DNA of 64,000 nucleotides from Sophora flavescens. Taxonomy: Eukaryota > Streptophyta > Magnoliopsida > Fabales > Fabaceae. The notes under the pieces are model-generated. The model saw nothing but the letters and a program-made list of their open reading frames with translations, ran no database searches and was not told where the DNA came from. Position numbers and translations under genes: made by a program. Within the stretch, counting starts at the first letter, position 1. Each line of letters starts with the position of its first letter. The stretch spans positions 53,965,667 to 54,029,666 of the forward strand of contig CM061067.1 of the NCBI GenBank assembly GCA_030762895.1, written 5' to 3'. This document shows positions 46,601-58,700 of this stretch, in pieces.

Positions 46601-49600
46601 AAAAGCTCTATGGAATTTTCTTGTGTTTAAAAAGGTCAAAGCAGTTCTGGGCGGTCGTATACGTTTTATACTGTCTGGTGGTGCTCCCCTTTCTGGTGAC
46701 ACCCAAAGATTCATCAATATTTGTCTTGGGTCAGTATTGTCAATCTTTTTTATTTTTCTGCAAATAAAAATAAATATCATTCGAGAAGAAAAGGAGTGAA
46801 GCTTAATAGCAGAGGATAAGATATTCTCCTAAAAACTAAAATTAAAATTTAAAATACAGAAGTTCAGTAAACTAGAAAGACACATTAACTAACCAAATCT
46901 TGCTAGTCTCTTTCAATGTCCGCGGATGAGATCCCTATAAAATAGTCATGAGCTGAGAAGACCATTGTCTCCCACAAAAGGAGAAACTTATTCAACTTGT
47001 TTGAAATTTGAACTATTTATTCTTTCATCATGATCGATGAGCATTAGGGCACCGATGTTAGGACCAGCTTACGAATGACATAAGGATTTCAAAATGATTG
47101 TCGTTTTGATGATGAATTTTTGGTAATATAAGTAGTTTATTTTGTTCCCTAATCAATATTTCCACTTAATTCACTAGCTGATTCCTAAGAATCTAATATT
47201 GTACTGTTGTGTAATAGCTTCACTACTGTAATTCAAGATACGGAAACTCGTCACATTTAAGTGTAAACTAATCCTCTGTTTGTCCTTTGAATAATATGCT
47301 TCAATTGGGCTTGATTGTTGACATTAACAATAACTGACACTTTTGTGGATGTTTTATTTTTGTTGGTTGGAAAACTGAACTCTGGTTCCAATTACCGGTA
47401 GATTAGCTTTGTAAAGGAAATAGTACTAAATTCACTCTAGAGTGGTCTCTGCTAAAGGAAGTATTACTAGGTTCCTAGCTTTACTAATGCACTTCCTTTT
47501 CTTTTTGGCTTTTCAGATTTCCTGTATTATCTTTCTTCTGTCACATTTCTGTATGGTTGTCTTTTTCAGTGCTCCAATTGGTCAAGGATATGGCCTCACA
47601 GAGACTTGTGCTGGTGGGACATTCTCTGATTTTGATGATACATCTGTTGGCCGTGTTGGACCACCTCTTCCTTGCTCATATATCAAGGTAGTAATTGATC
47701 ATGTCTAATTCACTTTCATACATTTTAACTTGAGAATCACTTCACATAAATAAATGCTACTTGTTTAATTTGAAATTTATGTAGGTGTTTAATGTAATAA
47801 TACTAAAGTAGATTTTGAGCTATTACTCCTTGAAGTTCGTATCATTATAAGTACAAATGTCTACATTTCTTACATATGATAAATGGGGCCCAGAGTATGA
47901 GGCTTCCACCTGTTGGGGTTTGGGGAGAGTAGATTAATGCAACCTTACCTCCCTTAGTAGGAAAAAGGCTCTTCAAAAAGTGAGTTTGAATGTAAAGTGA
48001 GTAAGTAACGATGTATCTACCCTTTATTATTTAAAGTGCATTGAGATCTGATCAAACTTTAGCTAATAAGGGTGAATACACCCTTACTTATTTTATACCT
48101 AGGCTCACTTTAGAAGAGCCTTATCCCGCCATCAAAGTGGTTGTCTCTAGATTTTGAACCCGTAACCTCGTCGGGCCATAAGGCAGCAACCTTTACATTT
48201 CTTACTTACGATATTCCATTAAATTCCACCTTATTAATGAGAATAAAAGTAGTGCTCTCTTTTATGATTTAGGCTTTTGGAGTAACTGGTAGTATCAGCA
48301 AGACGTGCCTAGTTCAGATCCCTAAATTTATTTATTATAACTTGGTTATGTACATTCCCTTACATATCTAAAATTTGTTCTCAATTTTAACACTTTGGTC
48401 CATTTTGTCTGACACATCTCTAGAATGCTACTCCATATTGCGATAATTAATCTTCAACCAATCTGGGATACATAAGGGATTTTGGTGCACAACCCAAAGA
48501 ATTGACTCAGCCGTGAAAGAAGATATTTTCTTAGAGTCAAGTGAGAAAGAAGTACAAGAACAGAGAAAAAAGTTATCCTCCAAAGCTAGACCCAAAAGAA
48601 AAAAAGAAGAAAACAACTGAGACAAGCTAACTAAGCAAATCTCTACAATCTCAAGCCTGAAATCTCACTGCACTCACAATGAGAAGGGGGCACAGTAATT
48701 GGACCAACAACCATAAAAATATGGTGATAATTGGACCATTTTCTTGAATATCGATGGTGCATTATCGCCATATAATCTTGTCTTGTATTTGCTGTAATAT
48801 AGCATCTTCAGCCAAAGTCGTAAAATTGCATTATGCCCACCTTCATTATAACATTGTCATTGTGGGATTTTTTCTTTTATGCATGTCCTAACATATTCTA
48901 TCAAAGGTGATTTTATTTTTAGTCGTTTTTAAAAAAAAAATCAATTATCACTATTAATCTAATCTTAAGCATTCATGTTGCCGCTTATTCATGCTTCCTG
49001 ATCATAAGTATTTTGAAATATTTCTGGTGATATCGCATCTGAATAAATTAGTAGAAGTGGCTAGGCATTTATCCTCTTCCTCATGAACCTTATGAATTCT
49101 TGCTTGTTGTGAAACCATTATTGTTGTCATGCTTTATTGTATAGTAGTGCAATGTACGGAGGCTTCAGGACTGAGCCATGAATTCTACTATGATTATCTT
49201 GTAATGGTGGTTTACTTTGTCTGTGCTTCCCAAAAAAAGGTTCTTATGTCAGTACTTGGTATTTTTTTACTCAGCTAATTGACTGGCCTGAAGGTGGATA
49301 TTCGGTTAATGACTCACCTATGCCCCGTGGTGAAATTGTCATTGGTGGTCCAAATGTCACTCTTGGATACTTCAAAAATGAAGAAAAGACAAGAGAGTCT
49401 TACAAGGTATTACTTTTTTTTCGGGAGGGAAAAGGCGAGTTGGGATAAGATATCACTTCTGATTTTCTACTATTTTGCCTCACTACTTCTTTGTTAGATA
49501 TAAACCCATTAATGAGTCTTCACCTAGTAGCCTAAGTTTTAAGGAGAGTTGATCCTTGTCTCTATTTTTCTAAATAAAAGTCAAACCTCAACACGAGGTA

Positions 49601-50605
49601 TGTTGGCTTGTGAGTTGTCCATGCTTTAAGTCCACAGGGCTCTTACGTGATGAGGTGTGTTGGGTATAAAACTATTCACGAGCCTTCACCTAACAGCTTA
49701 CGCTTTTTAGAGAGTTGCTCCTTGACAGTTCTACTAAGTGAATTTTAAAGTTGTAATTTACTGTTTATATATATATATATATTTTACTTTTGTATCTTTT
49801 GTTGAGAAGGTTGATGAAAGAGGAACGAGGTGGTTCTATACTGGTGACATAGGGATATTTCATACCGATGGTTGCCTTGAGATCATTGATCGGAAAAAGG
49901 ACATAGTTAAACTACAGCATGGAGAATATGTCTCATTGGGAAAGGTATGAATATTGGTTTGTGGAATGCATCATTCTTGATATTTTATGACTAATTTATT
50001 AAATAAATACAGGTCGAGGCAGCTCTTCTCGGCAGCCCCTATGTGGACAATATCATGGTTCATGCTGATCCTTTTCATAGTTACTGTGTGGCACTCGTGG
50101 TGGTTTCTCATCCCGCATTGGAAGAATGGGCTTCAAAGCAAGGAATTGCTTATTCTGATCTTTCAGAGCTGTGCAGGAAAGAAGAAACTGTGAAGGAGGT
50201 GTATGCGTCACTTGGAAAGGTATGCTTTTTTGTAAGTCCTTTTAAAACTTCGTTGTAATGTTTTTTAATTAATTTTTTTGTAAGTCCTTTTAAAACTTTC
50301 TAACAGCTTACGCTTTTTAGAAAGTTGTAATTAGGGATGCTTCGTTTAGTTTCCTGATGAACTGTTTAAACGGACATCTAAAAGATCTTTTGGAAATACA
50401 ACATATTGATTCCTTTTCTTTTATTAACCATTTGCAGGAAGCAAAGAAGGCTCGGTTGGAAAAATTTGAGATTCCTGCAAAAATCAAATTGCTTTCCGAC
50501 CCATGGACTCCTGAGTCTGGCCTAGTCACTGCCGCTCTCAAGATCAAGAGAGATCCCATCAGAAAGTCTTTCCATGAAGAGCTCTCTAAGTTATATGCTT
50601 CATAG
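43607..50605 (+). CDS. LACS9: Long-chain acyl-CoA synthetase, LACS9 type
   Basis: Eleven exons, all with GT..AG introns: 43607-44050, 44154-44234, 45483-45746, 45939-46070, 46185-46358, 46500-46729, 47570-47687, 49275-49406, 49810-49944, 50013-50219 and 50438-50605. They join without a stop to 694 codons, close to the 691 I recall for Arabidopsis LACS9. The enzyme joins fatty acid, ATP and CoA to acyl-CoA; LACS9 in plants acts at the plastid envelope to export fatty acids. An N-terminal hydrophobic anchor (YVIGLVIPLIVLLL) precedes RNHRFTSP. AMP-binding motifs: YTSGSTGLPKG (about 254-264), GYGLTET (448-454), YTGDIG (535-540), DRKKDIVK (552-559). A conserved Lys is near 674. The start is the first in-frame ATG, in context ACCATGG. 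Closer to LACS9 than to LACS8 by the N-terminus and linker. No lesion seen. Confidence 0.96.
44783..45085. mobile_element. MITE in intron 2 of LACS9
   Basis: Left end TGTTTGATTGAGAGAAGGGA and right end, in inverse, TGTTTGGTTAGGGAGGATCG are related inverted repeats followed by GGGGGGATTT and GGGGAGGGATTT. The interior is AT-rich and non-coding. The target duplication is not clear. It explains part of the length of intron 2 (1248 bp). Confidence 0.65.
47880..48215 (-). mobile_element. SINE-like sequence in intron 7 of LACS9
   Basis: On the - strand a B-box-like GGTTACGGGTTCAAAATC lies near 48152-48169, with an A-box-like stretch upstream. The left part (AAAAAGGCTCTTCAAAAAGTGAG) is an inverted copy of the right part (CTCACTTTAGAAGAGCCTTAT), so two fragments of the same family face each other. 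Not a tRNA gene. Confidence 0.55.
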
Positions 50606-50865
50606 ATTACGACCAAACTTGGATCTGGTTATCCATCCCAGTGAAAGAAGATACTGCTCCTTTATAGATTTATAGTTATTACCTTTTTTCTCTTTGTGAG
50701 GAGGGATTTTGGGGTGGGGAGGATCTTGTATCTTTAACTTGTTTTTCTCCATTTTTTTACATTTATTAGGCATGCAGAGGCTTATTAAAAGGCCAAAATG
50801 TTGAATAACCTGAAGACTGATGCCAGAACAAACAATTCATATCAATTCTCATTAACTAAATATCG
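50606..50865 (+). other. Presumed 3' untranslated region and downstream of LACS9
   Basis: Follows the TAG at 50603-50605. T-rich, with GGATTTTGGGGTGGGGAGG. No canonical AATAAA is seen in the first 200 bp; the 3' end is not defined. Confidence 0.5.
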
Positions 50866-50966
50866 GATGAAGGTTGGTCCGGTTGGTAAGGATTTGTCTC
50901 ATAATCCACAAGGTCGTGAGTTCAAATCCTACCGCCGGCTCACCTAAACTTTTTTTCATAAAAAAA
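50866..50966 (+). mobile_element. Short tRNA-derived SINE with target duplication
   Basis: A-box-like TTGGTCCGGTTGGTAAGG and B-box GGTCGTGAGTTCAAATCC lie about 35 bp apart, and a poly-A tail ends the element. The flanks AAATATCG (50858-50865 and 50967-50974) are identical. The sequence lacks a full cloverleaf, so it is a SINE and not a tRNA gene. Downstream, 50971-50995 and 51062-51087 form an inverted repeat. Confidence 0.78.
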
Positions 50967-51245
50967 AAATATCGAACTTATTTAATCAACAATTTACTTA
51001 CATTTAGTCATGCTTCTGTTGCGGGAATTGTGATGAAATAGTTTAGTGGTATATAATAGCTAAATTATTGATTAAATAAGTTTGATAATCGGTTAATGGG
51101 AATGATGCAAGTATGAATAATAGTGAATGGACCCGTGCCATACATCGGGAACAAATATTTTGTTTGAACCGTCAATCACAAAAGGTAACAAATATTAAAT
51201 TAATAACTATAATTGATATTATAATACAAATAATGTCTTTTAAGT

Positions 51246-51415
51246 CTATTCATGACTCACAAGGTCGTGAGTTTGAATCCTATTATCGATGTGAGGATTT
51301 TGTTAGTGGGTAATCTGTAAGTACCTCTGTAAGCGCTTTTTAAGCCTTGAGGCCTGCCCTGACCCTAATGAGCCCTCGGGACCTAACTCACCTAAACTTT
51401 ATCTTATCAATTTTT
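51246..51415 (+). mobile_element. Second SINE-like copy, 5' truncated
   Basis: Contains CACAAGGTCGTGAGTTTGAATCC and a shared 3' end CTCACCTAAACTTT with the SINE at 50866, but has a longer middle (GCCCTGACCCTAATGAGCCC) and no clear A box. Confidence 0.55.
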
Positions 51416-51483
51416 TTTTTGGTTTGTAAATGTACTTTAGCTTGTTACAAGTGTCATACAGGTGGAATATCATAATATTTATG

Positions 51484-51486
<3 letters not shown>

Positions 51487-51538
<52 letters not shown>
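51487..51538. repeat. (TA)n microsatellite
   Basis: About 26 TA units. Confidence 0.95.
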
Positions 51539-51539
<1 letters not shown>

Positions 51540-51540
<1 letters not shown>

Positions 51541-52953
51541 GTTTGCATGTGAGGAAAAAAAAAGCAGGGAATATGCAATTTAAATCTGGAACGATAATCA
51601 TTTACTTAGACGATTTGGAGGAGTTATGAAACAAGAAATCAGAAACTGATTGATTATGCATTGATTGTATGGTTGAATTTGAATTCCTTATATAAATTAA
51701 TTTTGATTTTTTCAGGGAATTATAGTCAATTTCACTATTATATGAAATTTGAATTTAAAACCGCAAGCATGATAGACTTTAAAAACAGGAAATCGAAGAC
51801 TGATTGATTATGCATCAATGGTTTTATGGTGAATTTTGAATTGCTGGCAAGAATAATAAAATGCACTGTGAGGCATATAAGTACTTGTAATCAATGCATT
51901 GTTTACTTTTAAAATTTGAATTCTTGGATGTATAATCTATTTTAATCAATGCACTCTTATAGGATTGATTTTCTATTTTTTATAAAAGAAATCAATTTCA
52001 CTCTTATATGAAATTAGAATTTCGGTTTTTCTTCAATTTATGATTTAATTGATTTTTAAATTTATAATATTTCTTTTTTTTTTATGTAATTTTAATCTTT
52101 CTATTACCTGTGCGATGCACGTGATATTAATGTCTTTTTAATGAATTTTGTTTGTATTTTGTATTTTGAAATTTTACATATTTGGTTGCTTAAATAAATA
52201 ATGACTTAATGTATTATTTATATTTGTAGTAGGAATGTTTAATAAGATGTTTACATGTATTAAATAATTTTTTTGGGCTAAAAAGGAAAACCTTTTGGGC
52301 ATATACACATTTAAATTTAAACTTGGTGTATCAAATCCCTATAATAGCAAATGAGAGCTTTCAAGAGAAAGATTTAACATTAAACAACCTAGAAATATAA
52401 CAATTTAGTGGTAACTTAAGAATTTAAATCTTAATAAACTTTTATATAAACAACATTTGTAATAGTATTTGATTATTAACCTTCATGATGACCACGGACG
52501 GAGATACTTTAGTAGCTGCCGGGGCCCTAGCCCTCCCTATTTTTGTTAAATTTCATACTTTATTAATAGTTTAAAATTATTAATTATGTGTTATTTTTAT
52601 TTGACAAAATTAATTATGTGTTATTGGCTAGTAAAAAAATTACAAAAGCAAAAGTATATCCTCTTGAATATAAAGTATTAACTCTCATTCTTACACTTTC
52701 TTAAAGAGTAATCTTTTTCAGTTATAAATGTACCTAGTCAACATTACACTTTGCAATAAAATGGAAGATAATTTTTAACTGACTGTCTGCTAGTATATAC
52801 ACAAAAAATTGTTGAAAAGTTTATTGTAGATTTAATTATAGATGATTTTCGTGACATGCAGAAGATTCATTACGTGTTTTGATAGAATACTGATTTAATT
52901 AACATTTTGAAACAAATAATCATGAATATTTTGTATGAAATTATATATATATA
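51540..52953. other. AT-rich spacer
   Basis: Two related stretches (51630-51740 and 51785-51890) share GATTGATTATGCAT.A and TTGAATT. No gene, RNA or element end recognised. Confidence 0.55.
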
Positions 52954-54092
<1,139 letters not shown>

Positions 54093-54221
54093 TTAGAATT
54101 CGGTTGAAATACATTCTAGAAAACTTGGTTGCCCTTCCACTTTAATAACCACAATAATAATAAATTCAGAGTTCACCAGATTTCCAACAGTGCCATCCAA
54201 ATAATTCTGCAAGTTCACACA
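54093..54221 (-). pseudogene. Possible terminal exon of an unknown gene
   Basis: On the - strand, an intron-like T-rich stretch ends in CTTGCAG and is followed by an open frame starting NYLDGTVGNLVNSEF, continuing to VEGQPSFLE and a stop near 54093. I do not recognise the protein, and no upstream exon was found. It may be a captured or decayed gene fragment, or chance. Confidence 0.25.
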
Positions 54222-54610
54222 CAAGAAACAACCTCCAAAACACCCAAAAGAAAAAGAGCATCTATATCTAAAATTCATAAAAGCATGCATGTTCAGAATA
54301 AGTGATAAATATTGGAACAAGTGGAAAAGGAATCATTGATGGCATTTGCAATTCAAGAGGGGGAGAAGAAAATCTCTACGGTTCCATATAAAGGAATCTA
54401 GTATGGTAATTGCTCAGCACATGCAAGAAGAAACCGCGGGATCATATTATGATATGATATAAAAAAGACAATAGATAGCCATTTACCAAAATATACATAC
54501 ATATATCTTAATAAAGAAGACTCGGCAGATGATAAGAGTGAAATTTTCGTTATCTTAAGCTCTTCTAAAGACCAATGAATCTCTTTGAAATCATTCCATG
54601 ATTTCTGGCT

Positions 54611-54742
54611 CTTTGTTTTTCTTGCTATATTCTAAAATGTCATCAAAAACACCAATTGCAATCATTTTTATTTTTTATTGTTTTTCTTGCTATATTCTAA
54701 AATGTCATCAAACACCAATTGCAATCATTTTTATTTTTTATC
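54611..54742. repeat. Tandem duplication, two copies of about 65 bp
   Basis: TTGTTTTTCTTGCTATATTC through CAATCATTTTTATTTTTTAT is repeated at 54611-54677 and 54678-54742 with a 2-base difference. The rest of 54222-55092 is AT-rich spacer without a gene. Confidence 0.9.
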
Positions 54743-55092
54743 TTTGACAAAAATAAGAGATCCCAATTGCAATAAGATAAATATTAAAATCAAATCTTCT
54801 TTAAATCCAAACAAACAAAAGCTTAAGTTACTAAGTCACCCCAACACTCTAAAAAAACCTCTAAAACTCCCAAATGGGTTCTTCGTATCAGAATCAGAAA
54901 ACAAAATTATACAGGAAAAAAATAAGCAAGAACGACCCATAATTTATATATTTACATATAGCTAATACTTTATTAAGATTTAAAATACAGAGATGGAAAT
55001 ATAGAAAAGATTAATCATACCATAAAATAGAAAGAAAAAGAAACTTGCCTTCAATTGAAAGTCTCAAGTGATAGCTGTAACAGATGAGAAGA

Positions 55093-55722
55093 GTGGGCTT
55101 TTTGACCAAAGTGGGTTCCTTTTAGAAACTATTTACCAGTTTAGGGTTGTTCTGAAACTATTTACCAATAGGGGTCGTTTTGAATATTTTATTATTTTTG
55201 GGTCTGACGGGTCAAAGGCGCAACTGCAGATGGCGCCTTTGAAGGCGCCACTGCAGTTGGCGTCTTTGACTTTTATAAAAAAAAAATGAAAAGGGGAGGC
55301 GCATTTGGCAGTGGCGTCCTCACCAGATATTTGTACCCGATTCACCAGATATTTACACATACTCAACCAAAAAAATTTATTTCTCAAATATCTGGTGAAT
55401 TCAGTTCATTATTTGGTGAATAATTTTTTTATAAATAAATTTTGTATCTTTTTAAAAAAAGTCAAAAAAAAAAAAAAGGAAAAGGGGCTGCCTGCTACAG
55501 TATCGCTACAGTGGCGATACTGTAGCTAGCAGGGGGGAGGACGCCACTGCCAAATGTGCCTCCCCTTTTCATTTTTTTTTTTTATAAAAGTCAAAGACGC
55601 CAACTGCAGTGGCGCCTTCAAAGGCGCCATCTGCAGTGGCGCCTTTGACCCGTCAGACCCAAAAATAATAAAATATTCAAAACGACCCCCCATTGGTAAA
55701 CCCAGTTTGGTCAAAAAGCCGA
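55093..55722. mobile_element. Foldback-like element with long GC-rich inverted arms
   Basis: The left arm (55093-55320) and right arm (55537-55722) are inverted copies. Both start from TTTTTGACCAAA, pass GGGTCTGACGGGTCAAAGGCG, and carry nested GGCGCCTTTGAAGGCGCC and CTGCAG palindromes. The centre (55321-55536) has three ATTTGGTGAAT or ATATCTGGTGAA motifs. It also holds a 12-bp perfect hairpin, CTACAGTATCGC (55495-55506) with its inverse at 55514-55525. Open frames in the arms mirror each other and are probably not genes. No target duplication was confirmed. Confidence 0.7.
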
Positions 55723-56055
55723 GAAGAGTGCATATAAAATGTGAGAACAAAATAGAATAAAAGAATATAAAAACGATAGGAGAGCGGAGTCATACCAAAG
55801 AAACAAAAGTTGAGGGGTCGTGGGAGAAAGAGAAGAAGGGCTAGGAGAAGTGGAGAACAAAAGGCCAATAAATATCAATCAAATCAAATTTGAAAAATGT
55901 CAATCAATCAAATCAAATAAATATCAATCAAATCAAATTTCCATATTCAAATAAAATTTGAAAACTTTCCATCGACAAACTTTCTCATGATAAAATAAAT
56001 AATTGACCTTCCATAATTGATAGACCTTCCAATCATACTCCTTTATGAATTTGAA

Positions 56056-56415
56056 AATTTATGTCTTTTAATGCATTGGAATTTTTCCTTTTGTAGGCAA
56101 ATTGCTACATATCCAGTCATCCCTTGAAACGTGGTATGAATGACACGTAGGAAAACGTTGACATGAACAACCTGAATGAATGACATGTGTAAAATAGGTT
56201 CATGCATACATTCTCCGTTGTATATACTATAGATTTATGTCCTTTAATGCATTGAAATCTTTCCTTTTGTAGGCAAATTGCTACATATGCAGTCATCCCT
56301 TGAAACGTGGTATGAATGACACATAGGAAAATTCTGACATGGATGGACAGTCTGATTGAATGATACGTGTACAACAAGGTTCCTGCATACATTCTCCTTT
56401 GTATATACTATAGAT
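56056..56415. repeat. Two tandem copies of about 180 bp
   Basis: 56056-56237 and 56238-56415 share CTTTTGTAGGCAAATTGCTA, GTCATCCCTTGAAACGTGGT and GTATATACTATAGAT, with scattered differences. Confidence 0.9.
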
Positions 56416-56584
56416 ATATTTCTTCTAACTTAAATCTGCTCTCGTAGTGGTGAATGTCATCGAAGCATTTCAATGTGTTGTCAGAGAAGGGCAGGGACGG
56501 AATCAAGGGATTTTGACTAGTTGGGGCAAGATCATATACTATAAATATTTATTGTTAATGTTAGAGGGGATGAACGAATGAATG

Positions 56585-57365
56585 AACGAAAGATCGTCGT
56601 GTGGAAGCTCCCCCGCAACATGTTTCACCAGTGTTGAGAGTCCCACATCGACTAGGGATATGGCCTAAGTAGTGCTTATAAGGCTTGGGCAATCCTCACC
56701 TTACAAGCCAGTTTTGTAGGGTTGAGTTAAGCCCAAAGCCTGAATTTAAGATGGTATCAGAGCCTATCCTAGATTTCTTATTGGGCCAAGATCTCTATTA
56801 TTCCACCCACATTTGTCCACACTCCAGATGTCTAGGCCTGTGCGTGCCGTGAGGGGGTGTGTTGAGTTAGTTACAAAACCCAAATTTAAGAGCCAGCTTG
56901 AGCGGCAGGATCCCAACATTGTTCCAAGTGGCTGGGATGGGCCACACTAGTGTGCAGCCCCCGGACCCGGTTTCCAAGACGCAGTAGCACCAAGCAATAC
57001 TTGATATGCTAAATCCTCATGTTATAACATTTCAGGCCAGTTCTTACCAAATGGCGCTTCTTCATCGTCGTGCAGAAGCTCCACCCCCACACCATGTGCA
57101 ACCCCATGACCAATTCTTTAGTGGTTTCCGAGACCTGGTCGCGTCATGCAAGACTAGTTCCACTAAATCCTCAGGCTGCACCATTTCAGGCTAGTTCTTC
57201 CCAGATGACGCCTCTCCATCGTCATGCGGAATATGCACCCCCGTAACAGGCTTCTCCAATAGCAGGGACAAAGTCCCAACACTGTTCCAAGTGACTGGGA
57301 TAGGACACACCACTGTGCAGCCCCGGGACATCGTCGTGCGGAAGCTCCATCCCCGCGACATGTTA
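56585..57365. repeat. Degenerate GC-richer repeat block hosting a TRIM element
   Basis: Phrases recur: ATCGTCGTGYGGAAGCTCC (56592, 57328, variants at 57065 and 57219), TTCCAAGTGRCTGGGATRGG (56925, 57282) and a CATTTCAGGCYAGTTCTT pair (57028, 57181). It looks like diverged copies of a unit of some 160-360 bp. I cannot assign a family. Confidence 0.6.
56632..56891 (+). mobile_element. TRIM (miniature LTR retrotransposon), 260 bp
   Basis: 5' LTR TGTTGAGAGTCCCACATCGA.. at 56632-56751 (120 bp). A perfect initiator-Met primer site TGGTATCAGAGCC follows (56752-56764). The interior is about 95 bp without a gene. A polypurine tract GAGGGGGTG then leads to a 32-bp 3' LTR (56860-56891), which has only the two ends of the LTR joined at GTTGAG. 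Flanks are ACCAG (56627-56631) and GCCAG (56892-56896), one mismatch. It depends on other elements for movement. Confidence 0.83.
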
Positions 57366-58648
57366 AACTAAATCAGTTGTTTTAATTGATTTAACGATTA
57401 ATCTCAAGCCCTATACTAGTGTCAAGTGAATATTTTGTAGTTAAAACCTAGCTAGTGTTATATATTATTTTAATGATAACAGTTAGTTGTGAGACAAGGC
57501 TTCTTCAAATAGGATGAGACTAAAAATGGAGAACGAATGAGACCCCTTTGGGCCATGATGTGAGCATGACTTGAAGCCAACCAAATCAGAAATAGTCCTC
57601 ACCTATTCTGCCCATGTGACCATTAGTTTGTTTGTTTCCATCACCTTTTAGCCTTTTCGGATGTTCAATGACACTCCATACGCTGTCCATCCCACTACTA
57701 CTTTCCCTTTTCTTCAATTTATTTTTATGAATTAATTATAATCATATATTTTTCCTTCCCCCTTGCTTTCCCCAAAGTAACGGTACAAAATATGTGATGT
57801 TAGAGGAAGTGAGTGCGTGTATACTGGTCTTCTCCTTTGTGTCTTAGGTGTATCACATGGTTGACCAAAGGAAAGAGATTCTAAAGAACAGAAAAGTCAT
57901 ACCAATTCCTCAACTATTGCCTATCACATGTTCAAATACGGACACGCTTGCCTAATTCACTAGATCAGGAACCCAGCATTACAATGAATCCACACATATA
58001 CTTATTGGATGAAGGGATTTTCCACAAACAATTTTATGTATTTGATGATGTTGCTTATTATTATTATTTTTTAAAATAATATTAGTTAAATGACACAGTA
58101 AATAATATCTGCATTATTAGGTTAACTATCATTTCTTCAACTTATGAAAATCTTTAATCTTAGTGAATGGTGAGTACTTCAGTCTGTTGGTTTACCACTG
58201 CCCATTCTACTTCCCACCTCTTACTAAAGGCAAGTTTTGATGCTCGTGATAACTTTTTCTAACTTCAAAGAATTGCCATTTTTTATTAAAAAAAACCTGC
58301 TATTTTAAGTTCCTAAACTAAAGGTATTGACCTTAATTATCATGCCATAATTTAGGATAGAGTTGTGTTATTTGAACAGAATTTTAGATATCGTATGTGT
58401 TTCTTTCGATCTCTCACTCATTTATTTTTTATCATCTTTATATATACATATCTCAAAAATACATCAAAAAACAAAATGGACACCATTCGATGTATCCCTA
58501 TTCTTTTGTTTAAAAAACATTCAATTTTAAGATATGTCAAAGACATCCTTCCAAGTAATTTTTTTTTGTACAATCTTTTCAATTAAAGGAATTTTCATCT
58601 TTAATACTAAGCTGGTTTTTTTTATTTATTATTTCAGTGATCTGTATC

Positions 58649-58650
<2 letters not shown>
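57366..58650. other. Spacer without recognisable gene
   Basis: AT-rich apart from 57540-57720. Short open frames near 58365-58586 show no family motif. Confidence 0.55.

Positions 58651-58699
<49 letters not shown>
58651..58699. repeat. (TA)n microsatellite
   Basis: About 24 TA units. Confidence 0.95.

Positions 58700-58700
<1 letters not shown>

Noticed and set aside
50866..50966. tRNA gene
   Set aside because: A and B boxes are present, but no cloverleaf or anticodon arm fits, and a poly-A tail plus target duplication mark it as a SINE.
55068..55760. Several small proteins in the foldback arms
   Set aside because: The same peptide appears from both arms in inverse orientation, which is a by-product of the inverted repeat.
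58365..58586. Small membrane-like protein
   Set aside because: A Phe, Ile and Lys rich frame in AT-rich spacer with no start context or homology cue.
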